Assembly: GCF_001458395.1 (NCBI RefSeq)
Contig: NZ_CYSR01000011.1
Coordinates: 1 to 64,000 of the forward strand
Direction: 5' to 3'
Source: Leisingera aquaemixtae
Lineage (GTDB): Bacteria > Pseudomonadota > Alphaproteobacteria > Rhodobacterales > Rhodobacteraceae
Length of the DNA stretch: 64,000 nucleotides
Positions 36,211 through 46,160 of the stretch are shown one piece after another (within the stretch, counting starts at the first letter, position 1; each line of letters opens with the position of its first letter). The position numbers and the translations under genes are program-made. A model generated the notes under the pieces. That model was not told the DNA's origin. It saw only the letters and a list, made by a program, of their open reading frames with translations, and made no database searches.

Positions 36211-36340
36211 CCTTGAGGTCCTTGTCTGTTCTGCGGCTGTCAGGACCGGCCGGCATTGGCCGGTTCTGATCTATCTGGGGTCTGCCGGCGGGAAATCCAG
36301 TGCGCAACACGTGATGTTGAGCGGACCGGAGCGGGCAGCA

Positions 36341-37042
36341 TCAGACCATGCGGATCACGTCCTTGCTGATGGCCAGAACATACCCGCGCTTGGCGATGTT
36401 CTTGACCAGCAGCTCGCTGACCATCTGATTGCCCAGCGTGTCCCGCAGCCGCTTGATCCGGGTGGCGCCGGCAGCTTCCTCGCAATCGGCTGAGGTGCGG
36501 CCTGAGATGACCGCCTCGATCTCGGCCCCCGACAGCACGTCGTCGTCCAGCCGGGCCTCGGCCAGGACCGACAGGGTTTCCATCGCGGCGGGCGTCAGCT
36601 TGAACCCCATATTGTTCAGATAGACGGTGTTTTCATCGCGGCTGATCAGGAGTTCATTCACCTGGATGCCAGACCGTTCAATCTGCGCCATACGGCGGTT
36701 CAGCATCACCAGCATGCCCAGCACCGCCAGCGCTGCCACCATCATCGCGGTTGCAAAGACCAGCAGCACAAAGATCACCATCCGGTAGCTGGTCAGCGTG
36801 TCGGCAAAGGCGGTGCCGGACTGGGCCAGGATCTCCAGCAGCTTGATTTCGGCCTGGGCGGTCAGGTCGTTTTCGACAAACAGCCGCTCAACGCGCGCGT
36901 TGAACGCATTGGCATCCGGCAAGGTCAGCAGCAGCACCGTGCCCGCAATCACCAAAAGCGCAACGATGGCGGCAATGCCGAAGGCGATCACCCTGCTGCC
37001 GGCCGCGCGGGCCTCAGAAACGGAGATAGTAGGGTCCGGCAT
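36341..37042 (-). CDS. Membrane protein with C-terminal winged helix
   Basis: 233 aa. Two membrane helices (~18-41 and ~88-114) enclose a ~45-residue segment. The C-terminal part (~147-225), with FKLTPAAMETLSVLAEAR, GATRIKRLRDTLGNQ and KRGYVLAI, reads as a winged helix of the OmpR/PhoB DNA-binding type. It could be a membrane-tethered transcription regulator with inverted order compared with ToxR (membrane part first). No receiver or kinase domain is present. Its start overlaps the preceding small exported protein by 29 bp, so the two are co-expressed and the latter may be its partner. Confidence 0.75.
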   Translation of the reverse strand: MPDPTISVSEARAAGSRVIAFGIAAIVALLVIAGTVLLLTLPDANAFNARVERLFVENDLTAQAEIKLLEILAQSGTAFADTLTSYRMVIFVLLVFATAMMVAALAVLGMLVMLNRRMAQIERSGIQVNELLISRDENTVYLNNMGFKLTPAAMETLSVLAEARLDDDVLSGAEIEAVISGRTSADCEEAAGATRIKRLRDTLGNQMVSELLVKNIAKRGYVLAISKDVIRMV

Positions 37043-37307
37043 TGGCCTTCCTTTCTTGCAGGCCTTCGGGGCCGAAGACGGTCAGGACATTCAAAAGTTT
37101 CCATCCATCGGACGCGATGCGCGCCTGGATCTCGCTGCGGGCGGCCTGCTTCTGGCAGGCGCCTGAAAGCTGGATCACACCGTAATGCAGACGCAAGGGG
37201 TTGTCCTGCTTGGCCTTGTAATCGGCAAAGCATTCGGCGGCCTGAGCCGGGGTGGAAAGCGCCAGAAGGGCGGCCGCGGCAGCGGCAATCAGAAGGTGCT
37301 GTTTCAT
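37014..37307 (-). CDS. Small exported protein with two cysteines
   Basis: 97 aa. The signal peptide is MKQHLLIAAAAAALLALSTPAQA. The mature part has cysteines in AECFADYKAK and SGACQKQAA and ends ANAGPYYLRF. No family recognised. The ATG at 37305-37307 is chosen because it begins the signal peptide; the open frame extends upstream without coding character. Its 3' end overlaps the membrane winged-helix gene, suggesting a periplasmic partner of that regulator, as inference. Confidence 0.72.
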   Translation of the reverse strand: MKQHLLIAAAAAALLALSTPAQAAECFADYKAKQDNPLRLHYGVIQLSGACQKQAARSEIQARIASDGWKLLNVLTVFGPEGLQERKANAGPYYLRF

Positions 37308-37477
37308 GATGGCATCCTGCGGTTCTGCGGCGTGAAATTCAATAACCGCAGGGGGTTGGGCAGGCTGATATCTGATAACAACAGGCCGATATTGCCTGTC
37401 CGGCGCGAGCGGAAGCAGGCTGGGGTCATCAAGGCGCATTGGCTGCGCGACAATCCATTTCTGAGAAAGGTCCCGAT

Positions 37478-37996
37478 ATGGCCCGGACATCCCGCCCGCA
37501 ACCGCACCGCAAATTCATTGCTTTGATCGTCGCCGCATCCATTGCCATCACCGGGTTCACGGCGGCCCCCGCCCGCGCCGATGAAGACGTTGCAAAGATC
37601 CTCGGCGGCTTGGCGCTGCTGGGGATCCTTGGCGCTGCCATCAAGCATTCAAGGGATAAGGATGACAATGCGGTGACCCATAACTACACGCAGCCCCCGC
37701 ACAACCATTCCCATGGCGGCCACGCTTACCGGGGCTATGGCCGTGATGACAGGTATGTGAAACCGCTGCCGCCACGGGTGCGCCGCTATGACCTGCCGTC
37801 CCAGTGCCTGAAATACTTCCCGCGCTACAGCCGCACTCATCCGCTGGTCGGCAAGGGCTGCCTGGAGCGCAGCTATGGCCAAACCAAGGCGCTGCCGAAG
37901 TCCTGCCGGGTGACGTTCTGGAACGGCCAGCGCCATCGCACCGGATACAAGCCGGGATGCCTGAACAGCCACGGCTACCGGCTGGTGCGGCGCTGA
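37478..37996 (+). CDS. Exported basic protein of unknown function
   Basis: 172 aa. Signal peptide at ~1-33 (basic start, FIALIVAASIAITGFTAAPARA). The next ~25 residues (VAKILGGLALLGILGAAI) form a hydrophobic stretch, followed by a His/Asn/Gly-rich region (NYTQPPHNHSHGGHAYRGYG). A basic Cys-containing C-terminus follows (LPSQCLKYF, GKGCLERSYG, KSCRVTFWNG, PGCLN). Four cysteines suggest disulfides in the periplasm. No function known. A strong intrinsic terminator follows at 38028. Confidence 0.75.
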   Translation: MARTSRPQPHRKFIALIVAASIAITGFTAAPARADEDVAKILGGLALLGILGAAIKHSRDKDDNAVTHNYTQPPHNHSHGGHAYRGYGRDDRYVKPLPPRVRRYDLPSQCLKYFPRYSRTHPLVGKGCLERSYGQTKALPKSCRVTFWNGQRHRTGYKPGCLNSHGYRLVRR

Positions 37997-38027
37997 GCCA
38001 AAGCGCAGATTCGAGCAGCAGCAAACT

Positions 38028-38052
38028 GGGGGGCTTCGGCCCCCCCTTTTTT
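38028..38052 (+). terminator. Intrinsic terminator
   Basis: GGGGGGC-TTCG-GCCCCCC (38028-38045), a stable UUCG-capped stem, followed by six T. It ends the exported-protein gene at 37996. Confidence 0.9.
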
Positions 38053-38098
38053 CGCCGCGGCCCTTGCATAACCGGCGGCCATTGGCTTTGTCGGGCGC

Positions 38099-38716
38099 AT
38101 GACACAGCCAGACTACAGCCTAGAAGCCGCCGCCCTTGCCCAGGGGCATCTGAGGATTGCCGGAGTGGATGAGGTGGGCCGCGGGCCGCTGGCCGGGCCG
38201 GTGACGGCCGCGGCAGTGGTTCTGGACGGTGCCGCGATCCCCGAGGGCCTGAACGATTCCAAGAAACTGAGCCTGAAAAAACGCGCGGCGCTGGAAGGCC
38301 TGATCCTGTCCTCCGCGCAGACGGCCATTGCCCACGCCACGGTGGAAGAGATTGATTCCCTGAATATTTTGCGCGCCTCCCATCTGGCGATGGAGCGCGC
38401 GGTGGCGGCGCTGGACCCGGCGCCGGATTACTTGCTGATCGACGGCAATCTGATCCCCAAGGGGCTGGTCTTGCCCTGCGAAGCGGTCGTCAAGGGGGAT
38501 GCCAAATCGCTGTCGATTGCGGCGGCGTCGATAATCGCCAAACTGGCACGCGACCGGATCATGGTGGATTTGGCGCAACAGTTCCCGGGATATGGCTGGG
38601 AGAAAAACGCAGGCTACCCCTCGAAACAGCACCGCGAGGCGCTAGTTCAGCTGGGTGTGACCCCACATCATCGGCGCTCCTTTAAGCCGTTACACAACAT
38701 CTTGTATCAAGAGTGA
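38099..38716 (+). CDS. rnhB: Ribonuclease HII
   Basis: 205 aa. RNase HII removes ribonucleotides from DNA. The active-site motif GVDEVGRGPLAGPV (Asp and Glu ligands) lies near residues 20-33, and the later acidic ligands are in LLIDGN and SIIAKLARDRIM. Length is normal for the family. It precedes ccrM, a gene order conserved in alphaproteobacteria. Confidence 0.95.
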   Translation: MTQPDYSLEAAALAQGHLRIAGVDEVGRGPLAGPVTAAAVVLDGAAIPEGLNDSKKLSLKKRAALEGLILSSAQTAIAHATVEEIDSLNILRASHLAMERAVAALDPAPDYLLIDGNLIPKGLVLPCEAVVKGDAKSLSIAAASIIAKLARDRIMVDLAQQFPGYGWEKNAGYPSKQHREALVQLGVTPHHRRSFKPLHNILYQE

Positions 38717-38752
38717 ACCGTAAGGCGTTGTTGTAATAAACAAATTGACCTC

Positions 38753-38768
38753 GAATCCGCGATGACTC
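38753..38768. promoter_or_regulatory. Two GANTC methylation sites in the ccrM leader
   Basis: GAATC (38753-38757) and GACTC (38764-38768) sit 6 bases apart, 56-71 bases before the ccrM start. GANTC is the target of CcrM itself, and in Caulobacter methylation of such sites in the ccrM promoter feeds back on its expression. Seen directly; autoregulation here is inferred. Confidence 0.55.
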
Positions 38769-38814
38769 ATCCTGTGGACAACCTAATGAGCGCAAAAATG
38801 CGCCGCGGTTATGA

Positions 38815-39927
<1,113 letters not shown>

Positions 39928-39994
39928 CGGCCACGGTTTCAGAACACAGCAGTCTATTGCAGGCGCCTGCGCGTATGCGCGGGCGCACACCTTG

Positions 39995-40022
39995 CCCCGC
40001 CTGTTCCAGGCGGGGTTTTTTG
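39995..40022 (+). terminator. Intrinsic terminator after ccrM
   Basis: Stem CCCCGCCTG/CAGGCGGGG with a 3-base loop (39995-40015) followed by seven T. Confidence 0.92.
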
Positions 40023-40117
40023 CATTGATGCGGCCCGATGCGCTATTCCCTGTGCCGTGCCGGGCCGTTATCTGATGTGCCGCAACTGCAGCAGCCCGCG
40101 GGCAGGGGGGAAAGCCG

Positions 40118-41509
40118 ATGACCGATACCGCCTTTGCGTCCGGAACCAGCGCCGTTCAGGCGGCGGAGCGCGGCAGCTTGCAGCGGGCCTCATCCGCCGA
40201 AAGCAAGTTTGCGGAGGCGGCGCTGGATGCGCACAAACGGCGCGGGTTGCAGCTGGCTGTGCGGGCCCGCTGGATTGCACTGCCTATTATTGCGATTTTC
40301 ATTGTCTTCCTGAACCCGGTCTGGAGCGTGCTGTATTACCACGGGATCCTTGCGCTCTTGTGCCTCAATGGATGGTTCATCAGCCGGGCGGGCAAAGTCG
40401 GCAGGTCGCGGGTAGAGCTTTTCCTGATTTTCCTAGACCTCCTCATCATGACCTACGGCCTGGTCGTGCCCAACCCCTTCGACAGCCGTGTCATACCGGT
40501 GGCCATGCAGTACAGGTTCGACAATTTTCAGTATTTCTTTATCATCCTTGCGGCTGGCACCATGGCCTATTCCTGGCGCACGGTGATTGCGATCGGCACC
40601 TGGACGGCGATGATGTGGCTCAGCGCGCTGGCCCTTGTGTGGTGGTTCTCCAGCCCGGTTCCGGGGCTCTCGGAAGCGGTGAACACGGCCCTAGGCTTTA
40701 GTCCGGAACTGGCGGAGTTTTTTGATCCAAACAGTTTTGTTGTGCGCCTGCGGGTGCAGGAGGCGGTGGTCTTTGTGCTGGTGGCGGTGACCCTGGGCTT
40801 TTCGGTGCGCCGGTTCAACGGGCTGCTGCGGCGCAATGCCAGCCTGACGCGGGAGCGGGCCAACCTGTCGCGCTACTTTTCGCCCAACGTGGTGGAGCAG
40901 CTGTCGCAGAACGACGAGCCGCTGAAACGGGTGCGCAGCGAGAACGTGGCGGTGCTGTTTATCGACATCGTCGGCTTCACCCGGCTGTCAGCGGGGATGG
41001 AGCCGCGGGCGGTGATCGATCTCTTGCGCGAGTTTCACGGCCGGATGGAGCGCGAGGTGTTCTGCCATCACGGCACGCTCGACAAATACCTGGGCGACGG
41101 GCTGATGGCGACCTTCGGCACGCCGGTGTCGGGGGTGCGGGATGCCAGCAACGCGCTGGCCTGTGCCCACGCCATGCGGGCGTCGCTGGCAAAGTGGAAT
41201 ACAGAGCGCATCCGCCAGGGCAAGCCGGAGATCCCCGCCGGGATCGGCATCCACTATGGCGCGGCGCTGCTGGGCGATATCGGCGCCAACCGGCTGGAAT
41301 ATGCGGTGATCGGCATGACGGTGAATGTTGCGGCCCGGCTGGAGAGCCTGACCCGCACGCTGCAGGCCAGGATCGTGGTCAGTGAAACGCTGGCGCAGCA
41401 GGTCAGGGCAGAACAGGCAGAGCCGGGCCTGCTGGACGGTGCCACCCGGCACCCCGGCCAGGAGGTGCGCGGGCTGGATCAGCCGATGACCGTGCTGGCC
41501 TGGGGCTGA
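40118..41509 (+). CDS. Membrane-bound class III adenylate/guanylate cyclase
   Basis: 463 aa. The N-terminal half has about six membrane helices (~48-220), then a short HAMP-like linker (~225-255). The cyclase domain (~260-440) has the metal-binding FIDIVGFTRLSAG and DKYLGDGLMATFGTP, and later GIGIHYGAALLGDIGA with VIGMTVNVAARLE (substrate and transition-state region). It converts ATP (or GTP) to the cyclic form in response to a membrane signal that is unknown. Independent gene with its own flanks; a 3-base gap to the opposite AlkB-like gene. Confidence 0.9.
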   Translation: MTDTAFASGTSAVQAAERGSLQRASSAESKFAEAALDAHKRRGLQLAVRARWIALPIIAIFIVFLNPVWSVLYYHGILALLCLNGWFISRAGKVGRSRVELFLIFLDLLIMTYGLVVPNPFDSRVIPVAMQYRFDNFQYFFIILAAGTMAYSWRTVIAIGTWTAMMWLSALALVWWFSSPVPGLSEAVNTALGFSPELAEFFDPNSFVVRLRVQEAVVFVLVAVTLGFSVRRFNGLLRRNASLTRERANLSRYFSPNVVEQLSQNDEPLKRVRSENVAVLFIDIVGFTRLSAGMEPRAVIDLLREFHGRMEREVFCHHGTLDKYLGDGLMATFGTPVSGVRDASNALACAHAMRASLAKWNTERIRQGKPEIPAGIGIHYGAALLGDIGANRLEYAVIGMTVNVAARLESLTRTLQARIVVSETLAQQVRAEQAEPGLLDGATRHPGQEVRGLDQPMTVLAWG

Positions 41510-41512
41510 GCC

Positions 41513-42646
41513 TTAGCGCGGCAGCGGATTTTCGGCCTTGTTATAGGCGTGCCAGTCGGTGATCTCCGGGTAATACCGCTGCCGCCAGCGGCGCACGCGG
41601 GGGTTCATCACCCGGCGCCACAGGGGCGGGATCATCGCGGCGATGGTCATCACCGGGTAGCCGTAGGGCAGCTGCGGGGCGTCGGCCTCGGTATAATTCT
41701 GCAGCAGCGGGAAACGCCGGTTCGGCTTGTAGTGGTGATCCGAATGGCGCTGCAGATTGATCAGCAGCCAGTTCGACGCCTTATGCGCCGCATTCCAGGA
41801 ATGGCGCGGCTGGACCGGCTCATACTTGCCATCGCCCAGATGCTTGCGGGTCAGCCCGTAATGCTCGACATAGTTGACCACCTCCAGCTGCCAGATGGCG
41901 GTGCCCGCCTGCACCAGGAACAGCAGCACGCCGGTTACCCCGCCCAGCAGCAGCGCCAGCAGCAGCATGGCTGCCTGCAGCGCCCAGTAGCGGAAGAACG
42001 GGTTGGAGCGGTCGGTCCAGGGGCGGTTTTTCTTCGCCAGCTTCTCCTTCTCGGCGCGGAAGGCGGAATGCCAGCATTGCCGCAGCACCCGCGGATAGAA
42101 GCGGTGAAAACCCTCGTTGTAGCGCGCAGTGACCGGATCGCGCGGGGTGCCGACATAGCGGTGATGCACCAGCAGATGCTCGGACCGGAAATGCGAGTAC
42201 AGCACCATCGCCAGCAGGATATCCCCCAGCCAGCGCTCCACCCGGCTGGACTGGTGCATCAGCTCGTGGCTGTAGTTGATGCCGACAGCGCCGGTCACCA
42301 CGCCGACGCCGAAAAACGCGGCGGCCTTTTCGAACCCGTTCAGGTGTTCCGCGCCGCTGACGTACCAGATCAGCCCGAACAGCGTGAGGAACTGCAGCGG
42401 CACCCAGGCCGCGGTCAGCGCCTTGTACCATTTCAGATCGCTGTCCGGCGTCTGCGGATCGGCGTTTTCCAGGTTAAGCCCGAACATCCCGTCCAGAACC
42501 GCAAACAGATGCCAGGTGACCAGCGGCGGCAGCAGCAGCGCCCAGCCGCCCTGCAGCGCGCCGAACCAGACCAGCGGCAGCAGCAGAAAGGACATCCAGA
42601 ACGGCAGGGCGCTTTGCCAGCGGGCAAGGGTTTCGGGGGCAATCAT
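41513..42646 (-). CDS. AlkB-like membrane monooxygenase / fatty acid desaturase family
   Basis: 377 aa. Several membrane helices and the eight-histidine diiron motifs of alkane hydroxylases: HELMH, HLLVHHRYVG and LQRHSDHHYKPNR, plus NYVEHYGL, which is the AlkB-specific motif. These enzymes add oxygen to medium-chain alkanes or related substrates. ATG 42646 is chosen with a GGGAG eight bases upstream; a TTG at 42661 would precede it. No rubredoxin gene is adjacent, so electrons would come from one encoded elsewhere. Confidence 0.9.
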   Translation of the reverse strand: MIAPETLARWQSALPFWMSFLLLPLVWFGALQGGWALLLPPLVTWHLFAVLDGMFGLNLENADPQTPDSDLKWYKALTAAWVPLQFLTLFGLIWYVSGAEHLNGFEKAAAFFGVGVVTGAVGINYSHELMHQSSRVERWLGDILLAMVLYSHFRSEHLLVHHRYVGTPRDPVTARYNEGFHRFYPRVLRQCWHSAFRAEKEKLAKKNRPWTDRSNPFFRYWALQAAMLLLALLLGGVTGVLLFLVQAGTAIWQLEVVNYVEHYGLTRKHLGDGKYEPVQPRHSWNAAHKASNWLLINLQRHSDHHYKPNRRFPLLQNYTEADAPQLPYGYPVMTIAAMIPPLWRRVMNPRVRRWRQRYYPEITDWHAYNKAENPLPR

Positions 42647-42730
42647 GCCGGGGTCTCCCAATCAGTCAGCGCGCGTCAAGGGCGACCCTAGGCCCAAAGA
42701 ACTGAAAACCCAAGAGGGGCGCAGCCTGAC

Positions 42731-43795
42731 CTAACGCCCCCTGTAGAGGTCGAACGCCTTGCGCATCACCGTGGGCAGGCTGGCGGGGCGGAACCTGTGG
42801 CGGGGAAGCAGCTCCTGATCCGCGGCGGGGTTGAACCCTTCGGGCAGTTCAGCCGTCATCACCTGCAGGATCAGGTGGAAGTGGGTGAAGGTATGGCGCA
42901 CCTCGCCGCCCAGGTCCTGCCAGTCTGCCGCAAAGGGGGGATTGGGCGCAGGGGCCTCGTTCCACTCGGATCCCGGCCAGCCGAGCATTCCGCCCAGCAG
43001 CCCCTTGTCCGGGCGCCGTTCCAGCAGCCAGGTCCCCGCCGCGGATTCGGCCAGGTAAACGATGCCGTAGCGGGTGGGTTTCGGCTTTTTCGGTGTTTTC
43101 TTGGGCAGCTCGGCGGCGGTTCCTGCCACCCGCGCCGCACAAGGCGCCCGCCAGGGGCAGATGCCGCAGGCCGGGCTGCGGGGGGTGCAGATGGTGGCGC
43201 CCAGATCCATCACTGCCTGAGCATAGTCGCCGGGCCGCCGGGCCGGGGTCAGCTCCGCCGCGCGCTCCTTGAGGACAGGTTTCACCTCGGGCAGGGGATC
43301 ATGGATGTCATGCAGCCGGGACATCACCCGTTCGACGTTGCCGTCCAGTACGGTCTCCGGGCGGTCGAAGGCGATCGAGGCGATGGCAGCAGCGGTATAG
43401 GGGCCGATACCGGGCAGCTTGAGCAGCCCCTCGTAGCTGCCGGGAAAGACGCCCTCCAGCTCACCTGCCACCGTGCGGGCGCATTTCAGCAGGTTGCGGG
43501 CGCGGGCGTAATAGCCAAGGCCTGCCCATTCGCTCATCACGTCGGCGTCCTGTGCCGCGGCCAGATCCAGGACCGTCGGCCAGCGGCTGGTGAAGCGCAG
43601 GAAATACTCCCGCACCGCGGCCACGGTGGTTTGCTGCAGCATCACTTCGCTCAGCCAGACCTTGTAAGGATCGGGGCGGATTCCGGTGGCGCGCTCTGCT
43701 GGGCTGACGCGCCACGGCATTTCGCGGGCGTGGATATCGTACCAGGCCAGCAGCTCTCCGCTCATCTCCGCTGCATTGCTGTTCAAGTCACGCAT
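42731..43795 (-). CDS. mutY: A/G-specific adenine DNA glycosylase
   Basis: 354 aa. Helix-hairpin-helix LKLPGIGPYTAAAI, catalytic region SEVMLQQTTV, and the [4Fe-4S] cysteines in CTPRSPACGICPWRAPC (C-x6-C-x2-C-x5-C). The C-terminal NUDIX-like domain (~235-340, ending HTFTHFHLILQV) recognises 8-oxoG. It removes A mispaired with 8-oxoG. Length and motifs are normal. Confidence 0.95.
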   Translation of the reverse strand: MRDLNSNAAEMSGELLAWYDIHAREMPWRVSPAERATGIRPDPYKVWLSEVMLQQTTVAAVREYFLRFTSRWPTVLDLAAAQDADVMSEWAGLGYYARARNLLKCARTVAGELEGVFPGSYEGLLKLPGIGPYTAAAIASIAFDRPETVLDGNVERVMSRLHDIHDPLPEVKPVLKERAAELTPARRPGDYAQAVMDLGATICTPRSPACGICPWRAPCAARVAGTAAELPKKTPKKPKPTRYGIVYLAESAAGTWLLERRPDKGLLGGMLGWPGSEWNEAPAPNPPFAADWQDLGGEVRHTFTHFHLILQVMTAELPEGFNPAADQELLPRHRFRPASLPTVMRKAFDLYRGR

Positions 43796-43879
43796 TCGTT
43801 ATTCCCTGGCTTTCGGTTAGGCTGGCACCTGTACTCGGGCTCTTTACAATAGGGTACGCAGTCGAGCAAAAGCTAGATC

Positions 43880-44407
43880 ATGGCATTCAGGCGCAGCACA
43901 ACACGCGGGTTCGCACGAACCTCCAAGCTTCTAAATGAGCAGATCCGCAAGGCGGGGGAGAGCCGCGGCTTCGCGGTATCCCGGCTGCTGACCCATTGGG
44001 AAGAGATCGCAGGCCCGGATATTGCCGCGATGGCGCGGCCGGTGAATGTCGGCTATGGCCGCGGCTCCTTTGGCGCCACGCTGACGGTGCTGACAACCGG
44101 GGCCAACGCGCCGATGCTGGAGATGCAGAAGGAACGCCTGCGCGAGCGGGTTAACGCGGTTTACGGTTTCAACGCCATCTCCAAGGTGCGGATCACGCAA
44201 ACGGCACCGACGGGATTTTCCGACGGCCGCGTGGAATTCAAATATGCCCCCAAGGTGCAAGCGCCGCTTCAGCCGGACCCGCAGGATGCGGCGGAGGCCA
44301 GCAAGGCCGCCGAAGGGGTGGAAAACGACGATTTGCGCGCCGCCCTGGAACGCCTGGGGCGCAATGTGCTGACAAAACAGAAAACGCAAGGAAAGGGGTT
44401 CAAATGA
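43880..44407 (+). CDS. DciA/DUF721-like protein
   Basis: 175 aa. Contains a DUF721 domain (~20-110, with LLTHWEEIAGPDIAAMARPV and FGATLTVLTTG), related to DciA proteins that help load the replicative helicase in bacteria lacking DnaC. The C-terminal ~60 residues are charged and low-complexity. It is divergent from mutY across an 83-base gap and coupled to dsbA downstream by ATGA. Confidence 0.83.
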   Translation: MAFRRSTTRGFARTSKLLNEQIRKAGESRGFAVSRLLTHWEEIAGPDIAAMARPVNVGYGRGSFGATLTVLTTGANAPMLEMQKERLRERVNAVYGFNAISKVRITQTAPTGFSDGRVEFKYAPKVQAPLQPDPQDAAEASKAAEGVENDDLRAALERLGRNVLTKQKTQGKGFK

Positions 44408-45075
44408 CCCGTCTCATGTCTGGTGTGTTTGCCGCTGTTGCGGTTGTGGCGGGCGGTTATGCCCTGACCGGTTTCAACAGCCAGAGCAATCTGCCGGAAA
44501 ACCCGCTGGTCGGCGCCGCCTTTGCGCAGGAGGCCGAGGTGGACACCTCGACCATCACCGAGATGACCCTGGGGGCTGAGGATGCGCCGGTCACGCTGAT
44601 CGAATACGCGTCCTACACCTGCCCGCATTGCGCCAATTTCCACAACACGGTCTTCAAGCAGCTGAAGAAAGACTACATCGACACCGGCAAGGTGAAGTTC
44701 ATCTACCGCGAGGTCTATTTCGACCGCTACGGGCTGTGGGCGTCGATGATTGCGCGCTGCAACGGGCCGGACAAGTTCTTTGGCATCTCCGACCTGATCT
44801 ACAAGGGCCAGTCCGAATGGGCACGCGCCGGCGGTGCGTCGGAAATCGTTGATGAGCTGCGCAAGATCGGCCGCCTGGCGGGGCTGGAGAACGAGCAGCT
44901 GGAAGCCTGCCTGCAGGATGGCGCCAAGGCGCAGACCCTGGTGGCATGGTACCAGGAGAACGCGACCGAGCACGGCATCGAGTCGACCCCGTCCTTCATC
45001 CTGAACGGCGAAAAGATCTCGAACCATTCCTACGAGGAGTTCAAGAAGCTGCTCGATGCAGAGCTGGAAAGCTAA
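44404..45075 (+). CDS. DsbA-family thiol:disulfide oxidoreductase
   Basis: 223 aa. The signal peptide/anchor is 1-23 and the thioredoxin-like domain begins LGAEDAPVTLIEYASYTCPH, with the active-site CPHC. STPSFILNG supplies the cis-proline region. The type is the single-domain DsbA of alphaproteobacteria (com1-like/Thioredoxin_4). It makes disulfides in exported proteins. Overlaps the DUF721 gene (ATGA) and is followed by an intrinsic terminator. Confidence 0.92.
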   Translation: MTRLMSGVFAAVAVVAGGYALTGFNSQSNLPENPLVGAAFAQEAEVDTSTITEMTLGAEDAPVTLIEYASYTCPHCANFHNTVFKQLKKDYIDTGKVKFIYREVYFDRYGLWASMIARCNGPDKFFGISDLIYKGQSEWARAGGASEIVDELRKIGRLAGLENEQLEACLQDGAKAQTLVAWYQENATEHGIESTPSFILNGEKISNHSYEEFKKLLDAELES

Positions 45076-45099
45076 GCCAGCACCGCTGCAACAATGGCA

Positions 45100-45124
45100 A
45101 GCCCGGGCCTGTGCCCGGGCTTTT
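45100..45124 (+). terminator. Intrinsic terminator
   Basis: Perfect stem GCCCGGGC/GCCCGGGC with loop CTGT (45101-45120), then four T. Ends the dsbA-like gene. Confidence 0.88.
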
Positions 45125-45158
45125 CTGTTTGAGGGGGCACGGCGAAACCCGTGGCGGC

Positions 45159-46160
45159 TCAGGGCGCAGGCGCGGCTTTCTTCAGCAGGTCTTTCAAGGC
45201 GCCGTCTCCGGCAACTTGCAGCCGCACCGGCAGGGTGATCACCTTGCGGCGGAAGCTGGCGGGCAGGCGCACGGCATCCTTTTCGGTGGTGACCAGCTGG
45301 GCGCCGCGCAGCTTGGCCTCATTTTCCAGCCGGGTCAGCAGCGCCGGGGTCAGCGGCTGATGATCGTCCAGCGCCTCGGCCCGGGCGATATCCGCCCCAA
45401 GGCTGCGCAGGGTGTCGAAGAATTTCTGCGGATGGCCGATCCCGGCAAAGGCCAGCACGCGGGTGCCGGTCCAGGGCATTCCGGTCTGCAAGGGCTCCAG
45501 CGCGCCGGTGAAATGCGGCAGGCCCTGCAGCTGGCTGCCCCAGGCGGCGGCAAAGGCCTGCTGGGCCGCCTCCGGCCCGATCGACAGAACAGCATCGGCG
45601 CGTTTCAGCCCGGCGGCCACCGGCTCGCGCAGGGGACCGGCCGGCAGGCAGCGACCGTTGCCGAAGCCATGCTGCGCATCCACTACGATCAGCGACAGGT
45701 CCTTCGCCACCGAAGGATTCTGAAAGCCGTCATCCAGAAGGATCACCGTCGCCCCCGCTGCGGCAGCGGCCCGGGCGCCAGCGGCGCGGTCCTTGGCGAC
45801 CCAGACCTCTCCAAAGGCGGCCAGCAGCAGCGGCTCATCCCCGGTCTGGGCAGCGTCATGCGTGGCGGGAAGCACCTGCACCGGCCCCTCCATCGTGCCG
45901 CCGTAGCCGCGGGTCACCACATGCGGTTCGTGCCCCTGGCTGCGCAGGGTTTCCAGCAGCCAGATCACCGTGGGCGTCTTGCCGGTGCCGCCGGCGTTCA
46001 GATTGCCCACGCAGATCACCGGCACGCCGGCTGCAGCCGGGCTGCCCTTGGCGATTCTGGACGCGGTGGCGCGCGCATAGGCCCAGCCGAGCGGCGCCAG
46101 CAAGGCAGCCCGCGCATCGAATTCGCCCGGCGGCTTGTGCCAGAAATCAGGTGCCCGCAT
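45159..46160 (-). CDS. lpxK: Tetraacyldisaccharide 4'-kinase
   Basis: 333 aa. Phosphorylates the lipid A disaccharide at the inner membrane. Walker A is [14 protein letters not shown] (about residues 55-68), and [12 protein letters not shown] follows at about 130-141, the second LpxK signature. The start overlaps the waaA-like gene by 14 bp. Its length is close to normal. Confidence 0.94.
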   Translation of the reverse strand: MRAPDFWHKPPGEFDARAALLAPLGWAYARATASRIAKGSPAAAGVPVICVGNLNAGGTGKTPTVIWLLETLRSQGHEPHVVTRGYGGTMEGPVQVLPATHDAAQTGDEPLLLAAFGEVWVAKDRAAGARAAAAAGATVILLDDGFQNPSVAKDLSLIVVDAQHGFGNGRCLPAGPLREPVAAGLKRADAVLSIGPEAAQQAFAAAWGSQLQGLPHFTGALEPLQTGMPWTGTRVLAFAGIGHPQKFFDTLRSLGADIARAEALDDHQPLTPALLTRLENEAKLRGAQLVTTEKDAVRLPASFRRKVITLPVRLQVAGDGALKDLLKKAAPAP

